From positions 1 to 6,057 of the forward strand of contig JAUVWC010000094.1 in assembly GCA_030604325.1 (NCBI GenBank): a stretch of 6,057 nucleotides of DNA. The letters run 5' to 3'. The notes under the pieces were generated by a model, which did not search any database, was not told the origin of the DNA, and worked only from the letters and a program-made list of their open reading frames with translations. Positions 1-5,115 of this stretch are shown here, piece by piece. Numbering within the stretch: position 1 is the stretch's first letter; each line of letters begins with the position of its first letter. Made by a program: the position numbers and the translations under genes. The stretch is from Candidatus Zixiibacteriota bacterium (GTDB lineage: Bacteria; Blakebacterota; Blakebacteria; Blakebacterales; Blakebacteraceae).

Positions 1-371
1 CCCGTCTGCCCGAGCGTCTCTCGCTGCTGCATGAAGGGATGACCTCGCTGCTCCGCCGGACCGAACCCTCCGAGGTCGCCGTCGAGGAGTTGTACGTGGC
101 CCGCAACGTCCGCTCCGCCCTGACCCTCGGCCATGCCCGGGGAGTGATCCTGCTGGCCTGCGCCCAGAGCGGCCTGGTGCCGGCCGAATACCCGGCCAAT
201 ACGGTCAAACAGGCCGTCCTCGGCCAGGGGGGAGCCTCGGCGACAAAGGAACGGGTTGCGTTTATGGTCCAGGCTATTCTGGGACTGGAAGAGATCCCCC
301 AGCCGGCCGATATTACCGACGCGCTCGCCTGCGCCATCTGTCACGCTCACAAGCGGGACCTGCCGACATGA
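1..371 (+). CDS. ruvC: Crossover junction endodeoxyribonuclease RuvC, C-terminal part (5' end outside window)
   Basis: RuvC is the dimeric, metal-dependent resolvase that cuts Holliday junctions left by RuvAB. The reading frame is open from base 3, giving 122 residues of a protein usually about 160-180 long, so the N-terminal strand with the first catalytic Asp lies left of the window. Visible family features are the catalytic Glu in AVEEL (codon 84-86), the following YVARNVRSALTLGHARG segment, the EYPANTVKQAVLG segment, and the final catalytic pair in PADITDALA (DxxD, codons 309-311 and 318-320) followed by the helix AICHAH. The loop GQGGASATKERV looks about two residues longer than the E. 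coli version. The stop codon (TGA 369-371) overlaps the ruvA start as ATGA, so the two are probably translationally coupled. Identification rests on motif order and the ruvA-ruvB neighbours. Confidence 0.95.
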   Translation, partial: RLPERLSLLHEGMTSLLRRTEPSEVAVEELYVARNVRSALTLGHARGVILLACAQSGLVPAEYPANTVKQAVLGQGGASATKERVAFMVQAILGLEEIPQPADITDALACAICHAHKRDLPT

Positions 372-979
372 TCTCGTATCTGAAGGGCACACTGGCCGTC
401 AAGCATCCTACCGAAGCGGTTGTCGAGGTAGGCGGGGTCGGCATGCACTGCCGCATCAGCCTCACCACCTATGCCGACCTGCCAGAAGTGGGCAGCCACG
501 TTCGCCTCGTTACCCAGATGGTGGTTCGCGACGACGTGATCGACCTGTACGGCTTCATCTCCGAGGCCGAACGCATGCTGTTCGGGCTGCTGAAGGGGGT
601 GTCAGGGGTCGGGCCTAGAATGGCGCAGGGTATACTCTCCGGACTGTCCGTGGAGGAGTTCGCCAGGGCTCTGGCCACCGAGAATCTGGCCACCCTCACC
701 GCCGTCAGGGGGGTGGGCAGAAAAACGGCCGAGCGGCTCGTGCTGGAGCTGAAGGAAAAACTCCCTCACCTGGAGGAGGTCACCGGTGTGCCGGTACCCA
801 GTGGTGTGGAGCCGGTCGTGGAAGTACCAGCATGGCAGGAGGAAGCCGTGCTCGCCCTGAGCTCACTGGGTTACAGCGTTACCGACGCAGAGGGGGCGGT
901 GCGACGCGCCCTGGCAGAGCTGGAGGGAGAACCCACCGTCGAAACCGTCGTCAAGCGGGCGCTGACCCTCGCACGCTGA
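368..979 (+). CDS. ruvA: Holliday junction branch migration complex subunit RuvA
   Basis: RuvA binds four-way DNA junctions as a tetramer and loads the RuvB motors. At 203 residues it has the same length as E. coli RuvA. Domain I (about 1-63) is the OB fold, with the VEVGGVGM strand and the acidic pin VRDD (D55, D56), which separates strands at the crossover. Domain II has two helix-hairpin-helix motifs, around VSGVGPRMA (78-86) and [12 protein letters not shown] (113-124). A flexible linker (about 135-154, rich in V, P and G) leads to domain III (about 155-203), the helical bundle that contacts RuvB. The ATG at 368 overlaps the ruvC stop and the conserved MI-x-x-L-x-G opening starts there. 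I see no strong Shine-Dalgarno in front of it, which fits coupling to ruvC. The ruvB gene follows after 88 bases. Confidence 0.97.
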   Translation: MISYLKGTLAVKHPTEAVVEVGGVGMHCRISLTTYADLPEVGSHVRLVTQMVVRDDVIDLYGFISEAERMLFGLLKGVSGVGPRMAQGILSGLSVEEFARALATENLATLTAVRGVGRKTAERLVLELKEKLPHLEEVTGVPVPSGVEPVVEVPAWQEEAVLALSSLGYSVTDAEGAVRRALAELEGEPTVETVVKRALTLAR

Positions 980-1015
980 TTTCAGAGGCCTTCCTACCGG
1001 GGCTCGACACAGTAC

Positions 1016-1039
1016 TCCTCCGGCAACTCCGGATGAGGA
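1016..1039 (+). repeat. Small hairpin in the ruvA-ruvB gap
   Basis: The 88-base gap between ruvA and ruvB (980-1067) contains TCCGG (1019-1023) and CCGGA (1029-1033) around the loop CAACT. An outer TCC/GGA pairing (1016-1018 with 1037-1039) adds three pairs across a 3-base bulge. There is no T-run after it, so it does not look like an intrinsic terminator. The rest of the gap holds no gene I can support. A GGTGGAT stretch at 1054-1060 or AAGGA at 1062-1066 could serve as the ribosome site for ruvB. Confidence 0.4.
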
Positions 1040-1067
1040 CTATCGGGTCTGTGGGTGGATCAAGGAT

Positions 1068-2183
1068 ATGGCAGAACCGCGCGTTACCGCACCCAAACCT
1101 ACCCGGGAAGAGCTGGAATACGAGGAGGTCCTGCGGCCTCGATCATTCGAGGAGTTCGCGGGCCAGCAGGAGGTAGTGGAGAACCTGCGCCTCTTCATTC
1201 AGGCCGCCCTCCAACGGGGGGAGCCGCTGGATCACCTGCTGCTCTCCGGGCCTCCCGGTTTGGGCAAGACCACGCTGGCCCACATCGTGGCCAACGAGAT
1301 GGGGGTGGAGCGCAGGGCTACCTCCGGCCCCGTTATGGAGCGCCCGGGCGATCTGGCGGGTCTGCTGACCGGCGTCGGCGAAGGGGATGTGCTCTTCATC
1401 GACGAGGTCCACCGCCTGAGCCCGGTCGTCGAGGAGTACCTCTACTCCGCCATGGAGGACTACCGGCTGGATATCCTCATCGATCGCGGCCCCAGCGCAC
1501 GTTCGGTCAAGCTCAACCTGAACCGCTTTACGCTGATCGGCGCCACGACCCGGGCGGGCATGCTCACCGGCGCGCTGCGCGCCCGCTTCGGGCTGACCAT
1601 CCGGCTCGATTTCTACTGCTCGGAGGAGATGGCCACCATCGTGGAGCGCTCGGCACGGGTACTGAATGTGGAGCTGGAACCGGAAGGCGGACGGGAGATC
1701 GCCGGCCGCAGCCGGGGAACTCCCCGCATCGCCAACCGTCTGCTCAGAAGGGCGCGCGACGTGGCGCAGGTGCGCGGTGAAGGGGTGATCACCAGGGAGA
1801 TAGCCGACGAGGCGCTGAACATGCTCGGAGTGGACGGCCGCGGCCTGGACGAGATGGACCGGAGGCTGATGCTGGCCATCCTGGATAAGTTCGACGGCGG
1901 GCCGGTGGGCCTGAACAGCCTGGCGGTGGCGGTCGGTGAGGAGGGAGAGACCCTCGAAGTGGTGCACGAGCCGTATCTGATCCAGGAGGGACTCCTCCAC
2001 CGCACCTCCCGCGGGCGGGTGGCTACCACCCAGGCCTATGCCTATTTCGACCGCGAGCCCCCCTCGGAGGGACCGGACCTCCGAGGAGAGCAGGTGGACC
2101 GGCAGCAGCCCAACACGCAGCACCCCAACCTCTTCGAGGACGAGCCCGGCAAGGGCGCCGGCGAGGAATCCGGCAGTGCTTAA
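1068..2183 (+). CDS. ruvB: Holliday junction branch migration ATPase RuvB, with C-terminal tail
   Basis: RuvB is the hexameric AAA+ ATPase that pumps DNA through the RuvA-bound junction. The 371-residue product has, in order: the N-terminal [12 protein letters not shown] segment (22-33), Walker A GPPGLGKT (61-68), Walker [10 protein letters not shown] (109-117), sensor 1 GATTRAG (158-164), the arginine-finger segment ALRARFG (169-175), sensor 2 [12 protein letters not shown] (217-228), and the C-terminal winged-helix domain (about 260-328, including GPVGLNSLA and [10 protein letters not shown]). Two points are unusual. The finger segment reads TGALRARFG where the usual form is near TSPLRDRFG. 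An acidic, Pro/Gln-rich tail of about 43 residues (329-371) follows the point where most family members end. The ATG at 1068 is chosen because the family homology starts just after it. ispD follows after 9 bases, so the two genes are very probably co-transcribed. Confidence 0.97.
   Translation: MAEPRVTAPKPTREELEYEEVLRPRSFEEFAGQQEVVENLRLFIQAALQRGEPLDHLLLSGPPGLGKTTLAHIVANEMGVERRATSGPVMERPGDLAGLLTGVGEGDVLFIDEVHRLSPVVEEYLYSAMEDYRLDILIDRGPSARSVKLNLNRFTLIGATTRAGMLTGALRARFGLTIRLDFYCSEEMATIVERSARVLNVELEPEGGREIAGRSRGTPRIANRLLRRARDVAQVRGEGVITREIADEALNMLGVDGRGLDEMDRRLMLAILDKFDGGPVGLNSLAVAVGEEGETLEVVHEPYLIQEGLLHRTSRGRVATTQAYAYFDREPPSEGPDLRGEQVDRQQPNTQHPNLFEDEPGKGAGEESGSA
2062..2086 (+). repeat. Perfect 9-bp inverted repeat at the RuvB domain/tail junction
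   Basis: The arms CCTCGGAGG (2062-2070) and CCTCCGAGG (2078-2086) are exact reverse complements around a 7-base loop (2071-2077). The repeat lies inside ruvB, covering codons 332-340, exactly where the winged-helix domain gives way to the tail. It is not followed by a T-run, so it is not a canonical terminator. Confidence 0.8.
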
Positions 2184-2185
2184 GG
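2181..2185 (+). promoter_or_regulatory. Probable ribosome binding site of ispD
   Basis: TAAGG overlaps the ruvB stop codon (TAA 2181-2183) and sits 7 bases before the ispD ATG at 2193. This is a modest match to the Shine-Dalgarno consensus. Its position suggests that ribosomes ending ruvB deliver ispD initiation. Confidence 0.45.
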
Positions 2186-2192
2186 CGCGGAT

Positions 2193-2918
2193 ATGGAAAA
2201 AGTGAACCGGCGGATTGCGGCCATCGTGGTGGCGGCGGGAGCCGGTCGCCGGATGGGAGATACGGGAGAGGATCTGCCCAAACAGTTTGTAGAGGTGGAG
2301 GGCCGTCCCCTGTTCGTGAACTCCCTGCTACCCTTTGAAGCACATCCCCTGGTCCAGGACATCACGGTCGTACTGCCGCCGGGCCGCCTGAAGGGATGGG
2401 AGGACCGGCTGCGGCACGACTTCGGTCTGGAGAAGATCCTGGCCGTGGTGGCAGGCGGAGCCCATCGCTGCCAGTCGGTTCGGTTAGGGCTGGAAGCCGC
2501 TTCCGCCGGCCAGCCCTGGCCCGAAGATGCCATGGTGGCCGTACACGACGGTGTGCGACCTCTGCTCAGCATCGCGCTCCTGAGCAGGGTGATCGAGGCG
2601 GCCCTCGACAGCGGTGCGGCCGTGCCGGCACTGTCGGTGGCCGATACCGTGGTGGAGGTGGATGAGGAGGATGGTTGGGGCGGTGTGGTCGACCGCTCGC
2701 GGCTGCGCCTGGTGCAGACCCCGCAGGTGTTCCGCGCCGGCTGGCTGGAAGAGGCACACCGCAGCACGGGAGGTGAGGAAACCACCGATGACGCGCAGCT
2801 CGTGCGCGCCCTCGGCCACCCGATCAGTCTGGTAGCGGGGGAGGTCGTAAACATCAAGGTCACCGACCTGCTCGATATGGAGCTGGTGCATTATCTGGTT
2901 GCGGGAGGAAACCTGTGA
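2193..2918 (+). CDS. ispD: 2-C-methyl-D-erythritol 4-phosphate cytidylyltransferase IspD
   Basis: IspD is a cytosolic enzyme of the MEP pathway. It joins MEP to CTP, giving CDP-methylerythritol and pyrophosphate. The 241-residue protein is close to E. coli IspD (236). Family signatures are the nucleotide-binding loop AAGAGRRM (14-21), PKQF with the catalytic Lys (29-32), HDGVRP (118-123; HDAARP in E. coli), VDRSRL with the conserved Arg (166-171), TPQ (176-178), TDDA (198-201) and NIKVTD with the second conserved Lys (220-225). The loop between GRRM and PKQ is slightly longer than in E. coli. The next enzyme IspE is not here, but IspF is adjacent. The genes overlap as GTGA (stop 2916-2918, start 2915); the two proteins are fused in some bacteria but are separate here. 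Identification is secure. Confidence 0.97.
   Translation: MEKVNRRIAAIVVAAGAGRRMGDTGEDLPKQFVEVEGRPLFVNSLLPFEAHPLVQDITVVLPPGRLKGWEDRLRHDFGLEKILAVVAGGAHRCQSVRLGLEAASAGQPWPEDAMVAVHDGVRPLLSIALLSRVIEAALDSGAAVPALSVADTVVEVDEEDGWGGVVDRSRLRLVQTPQVFRAGWLEEAHRSTGGEETTDDAQLVRALGHPISLVAGEVVNIKVTDLLDMELVHYLVAGGNL
2903..2909 (+). promoter_or_regulatory. Ribosome binding site of ispF
   Basis: GGGAGGA lies within the last codons of ispD, 5 bases before the GTG at 2915. It supports the GTG start overlapping the ispD stop rather than the later in-frame GTG at 2927. Confidence 0.7.
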
Positions 2919-3418
2919 GAGACGGAGTGCGGGTGGGCCTCGGTTTCGACGTGCACCGCGCCGATCCCCAGCGACCGCTGGTGCTGGGAGGCGTTCGCCT
3001 GGAAGATGCACCCTTCGGGCTGGCGGGCCACTCCGATGCCGATGTCGTCCTGCATGCCGTAGCCGATGCCTGCCTGGGGGCGCTCGCCCTCGGCGATATC
3101 GGCCAGCACTTCCCCGATACCGATCCCGCCTGGGAGGAGGCCGATTCCCGCCAGCTGCTGGGCCGCGTGATGGAGCTCGTCCACGGAGCGGGCTGGCAGG
3201 TGGGCAATGTGGATGTGACCGTGGTGGCGCAGACGCCCCGGCTGGCCCCTCATATCCCGGCCATGCGCCGGTGCCTGGCCGAGGTGCTGGGCTGCCCGTT
3301 TGAGGCGGCATCGGTGAAGGCGACTACCCACGAGGGCCTCGGCTCGCTCGGACGGGCCGAGGGGATCGCCGCCCACGCGGTAGTGGCCCTTGTCCAGGGG
3401 AAAGCCGGCAGCCCATGA
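2915..3418 (+). CDS. ispF: 2-C-methyl-D-erythritol 2,4-cyclodiphosphate synthase IspF
   Basis: IspF is the trimeric, metal-dependent MEP-pathway enzyme that cyclises CDP-ME 2-phosphate to MEcPP, releasing CMP. The 167-residue product matches the family (about 160). Metal ligands are D12 and H14 in GLGFDVH and H47 in LHAVADA. Other signatures are AGHSDADV (37-44), GDIGQHFPDTD (60-70), NVDVTVVAQTP (98-108) and the nucleotide-binding KATTHEGLGSLGRAEGI (135-151). The start is GTG, chosen because it overlaps the ispD stop (GTGA) and has GGGAGGA at good spacing. A start four codons later (GTG 2927) is possible but less well served. The stop overlaps the ddl start as ATGA. Confidence 0.97.
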   Translation: MRDGVRVGLGFDVHRADPQRPLVLGGVRLEDAPFGLAGHSDADVVLHAVADACLGALALGDIGQHFPDTDPAWEEADSRQLLGRVMELVHGAGWQVGNVDVTVVAQTPRLAPHIPAMRRCLAEVLGCPFEAASVKATTHEGLGSLGRAEGIAAHAVVALVQGKAGSP

Positions 3419-4401
3419 CCGCCAGGCCGGTGATAGGGGTGTTACTGGGTGGAACCTCACCGGAGCGGGAGGTCTCGCTTTCCTCGGGAACAGGAGTGGC
3501 CGAGGCCCTCGAGGCCGAGGGATGGCCGGTGAGGCTCTACGACTACGGTACGGCGGGGGAAGAGAAACACGGTTCGGTGGCCGCCCGCCTCGAACATGCA
3601 CTGAGTGAGGGGGAATTGGTCGACGTCGAACTGGTGTTCATCGTGCTGCATGGGGGAGCAGGCGAAGATGGACGGGTACAGAGTTTCTTCGAACTGGCGG
3701 GGGTTCCCTACACGGGCACCGGTGTCCTGGGCAGCTCGGTTAGCATGAATAAATGGATCTCCAAGTCCTTACTGCGGCGGGCCGGCGTGAGGGTGCCGGA
3801 GGCGCGGCTGTGGAGTCCGGGTAATCCGGCCCCGGCCAACATAATCGAGGCCGATTGGGGCGCCGCCCTCGGCTGGCCGCTGGTGGTCAAGCCGGTCGAC
3901 CAGGGCTCCACGGTGGGATTCTCCCTGGTCGAGTCGGCCGATCACGTACCGGCGGCCCTGGAGAAGGCCGCCGCCTACGGCGGCCATGTGCTGGTTGAAG
4001 CCTACATCCCCGGCCGGGAGGTTACCGTAGCCGTACTCGAGGAGCAGGCACTACCGGTGGTTGAGATCCATCCCGAACACGGCGTCTACGACTACGAGTG
4101 CAAGTATACAGCAGGCAAGAGCACCTATACATGTCCGGCGGATCTGCCGCAGGGTGTGACGCGTCGGCTTCAGGAGGACGCACTGAAGGCGTTTGACGCC
4201 CTCTATAACCGCGACTTCTCCCGCATGGACTTCCGCCTGGCCGAGGATGATACGCCCTTCCTGCTGGAAGGGAACACTCTGCCCGGTTTCACCGCCACCA
4301 GTCTGGTCCCCAAGGCCGCCGCCGCCGTGGGGATCAGTTTCAATGAGCTGTGCACCCGTCTGGCGGAAGCCGCCCTGGGGCGGAAAGGAGCCCCTATTTG
4401 A
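3415..4401 (+). CDS. ddl: D-alanine--D-alanine ligase (ATP-grasp)
   Basis: Ddl joins two D-alanines using ATP to make the dipeptide that ends the peptidoglycan stem. The 328-residue protein has GGTSPEREVSLSSG (12-25, with the substrate-binding Glu in PER), HGGAGEDGRVQ (79-89), the ATP-grasp segment KPVDQGSTVGFS (159-170), EAYIPGREVTVAVL (195-208), the omega-loop YDYECKYTAG (225-234) and the metal-binding RMDFRL...LLEGNTLPG (D272, E285, N287). The Tyr in CKYT matches the Tyr typical of D-Ala-D-Ala enzymes rather than the His of VanA-type D-Ala-D-lactate ligases. Small oddities are SMNKW where SMDKW is usual, and Gly286 in LLEGN where Val, Ala or Ile is common. The ATG overlaps the ispF stop and has only a weak, distant AGGGGAAA (3396-3403), so coupling is likely. 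Unusually for many bacteria, no mur or fts genes are beside it. Confidence 0.96.
   Translation: MTARPVIGVLLGGTSPEREVSLSSGTGVAEALEAEGWPVRLYDYGTAGEEKHGSVAARLEHALSEGELVDVELVFIVLHGGAGEDGRVQSFFELAGVPYTGTGVLGSSVSMNKWISKSLLRRAGVRVPEARLWSPGNPAPANIIEADWGAALGWPLVVKPVDQGSTVGFSLVESADHVPAALEKAAAYGGHVLVEAYIPGREVTVAVLEEQALPVVEIHPEHGVYDYECKYTAGKSTYTCPADLPQGVTRRLQEDALKAFDALYNRDFSRMDFRLAEDDTPFLLEGNTLPGFTATSLVPKAAAAVGISFNELCTRLAEAALGRKGAPI
3966..3985 (+). repeat. All-GC 8-bp hairpin inside ddl
   Basis: GGCCGCCG (3966-3973) and CGGCGGCC (3978-3985) are perfect reverse complements around the tetraloop CCTA. The hairpin covers the codons for A-A-A-Y-G-G in the middle of ddl. It is visible in the sequence, but any function is unknown. 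Confidence 0.75.
4385..4390 (+). promoter_or_regulatory. Strong ribosome binding site of the cvpA-family gene (decides a TTG start)
   Basis: AAGGAG is the clearest Shine-Dalgarno in the window. It lies in the last ddl codons, 7 bases before TTG 4398-4400. The only in-frame ATG (4350) is far upstream of it, inside ddl, and could not use this site. Confidence 0.75.
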
Positions 4402-5060
4402 GCGCCGCGGTAAACATCGGGATCGTAGTAGTTGTGGGGCTTGGCGTATTGGGCGGTCTGAAGCGGGGGCTGCGCCGCGAACTGCTCAACATTGCGGGTA
4501 TAGTAATCGCCGTGGTCGGTGGGATCCTGCTGGCGAAACCGGTCGCCTCTGTCGTCAGACAATGGGGTGTTGTCGAAGAGGTCCCCTACCTGCTCGCGTT
4601 CCTGTGCGGATTCATACTCACCACCCTCGGCTTCAGCCTGGTCAAGAGTCGACTGCTGTCCAAAGAGATCGACCTTTCAGAAAGGATTTCTGGTGCCGTG
4701 CTGGGTCTGGCCAAGGGCATGCTCTTTGCCGCCATCCTGCTCTATGGGCTGGTTGGCATATGGCCCCGGACCACCGAGGTGGTGGGGCGGGCCCCGGCCG
4801 CACGTCTGGTGTTACCCTTGACCGCTGCGGTGGACGCACTTGCCGGTGCGATACGTCCCCTGCTGCCGCGGGAGTTGACCGAGCAGATCCGTGAAGGATA
4901 CCGCTATTTCAACCGTACACGGGAAGATCTCGAAGAGGCTATCGGAACGCTGGAAGGTGTAGGCGAGAAGGCCAGGGGATATAGAGAGAAGGTGCAAGAA
5001 AGTGCGGCAGTAGCCGACTCGCTGTCGCGCGTGCTGACACCACCTCCAGATAATCGCTGA
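4398..5060 (+). CDS. CvpA-family integral membrane protein, TTG start
   Basis: The product resembles CvpA (colicin V production) family membrane proteins, whose molecular role is poorly understood. From the TTG start it is 220 residues. Four hydrophobic segments are visible: about 5-21, 31-47, 63-82 and 98-122. The first two flank the family-like motif GGLKRGLRRELLNIAG (19-34). The E. coli protein is about 160 residues; here a charged, mostly helical tail follows (about 155-212, including REDLEEAIGTLEG and KARGYREKVQE) and may lie on one face of the membrane. The start is inferred: TTG 4398 overlaps the ddl stop as TTGA and has AAGGAG at ideal spacing, whereas an ATG at 4350 would add 16 residues (HPSGGSRPGAERSPY) read out of frame from conserved ddl sequence. 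The symbol cvpA is plausible, but I leave it blank because the match is by topology and one motif only. Confidence 0.8.
   Translation: MSAAVNIGIVVVVGLGVLGGLKRGLRRELLNIAGIVIAVVGGILLAKPVASVVRQWGVVEEVPYLLAFLCGFILTTLGFSLVKSRLLSKEIDLSERISGAVLGLAKGMLFAAILLYGLVGIWPRTTEVVGRAPAARLVLPLTAAVDALAGAIRPLLPRELTEQIREGYRYFNRTREDLEEAIGTLEGVGEKARGYREKVQESAAVADSLSRVLTPPPDNR
4763..4788 (+). repeat. GC-rich hairpin with an alternative pairing inside the cvpA-family gene
   Basis: GCCCC (4763-4767) pairs with GGGGC (4784-4788), and ACCAC (4770-4774) pairs with GTGGT (4779-4783) around the loop CGAG, with a 2-base bulge. The same GGGGC could instead pair with the downstream GCCCC (4791-4795). The structure is visible in the sequence; whether it matters is unknown. 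Confidence 0.6.
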
Positions 5061-5115
5061 TCCGGCGCAGTTTTTCGCTCCACTTGTGATAAAGGGCAGT
5101 TAACTTAGAAGCCTT
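5061..5115 (+). promoter_or_regulatory. AT-richer spacer before cysS, possible internal promoter
   Basis: This 55-base spacer has 26 G/C (47%), and its last 30 bases only 40%, well below the flanking genes. It contains T5 (5071-5075) and TGTGATAAA (5085-5093), which resembles a weak extended -10 element, but I find no good -35 at the right distance. It is the only sizeable break after ispD, so a separate promoter for cysS is reasonable but unproven. The ribosome site for cysS is weak (AGAAG, 5107-5111). Confidence 0.2.

Noticed and set aside
180..202. Near-tandem direct repeat CCGGCCGAATAC / CCGGCCAATAC in ruvC
   Set aside because: The RuvC alignment shows no extra residues here compared with E. 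coli, so it is not a recent duplication; it probably reflects coincidence of codons.
1055..1780. 241-codon plus-strand frame overlapping ruvB
   Set aside because: It is the +1-shifted frame of ruvB, rich in Arg and Gly, with no motif; ruvB itself is unmistakable.
1143..2123. 326-codon minus-strand frame over ruvB
   Set aside because: Antisense shadow of a gene with intact AAA+ motifs; the composition is rich in His, Gln and Arg as expected for a shadow frame.
2484..3601. Overlapping minus-strand frames of 275 and 236 codons over ispD, ispF and ddl
   Set aside because: They lie opposite well-supported genes, have Pro/Arg/His-rich translations and no recognisable domain.
4315..4327. GCC repeat run in ddl
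   Set aside because: It simply encodes an Ala-rich helix (KAAAAVG) that is normal near the Ddl C terminus.
4350..4397. ATG at 4350 as the start of the cvpA-family protein
   Set aside because: It lies inside ddl without a ribosome site, and adds a non-membrane-like stretch; TTG 4398 has AAGGAG at ideal spacing.
5053..5075. Possible intrinsic terminator after the cvpA-family gene (GC-rich run followed by T5)
   Set aside because: The best stem before the T-run is only about three pairs (CTG/CAG or CGC/GCG), too weak for a terminator.
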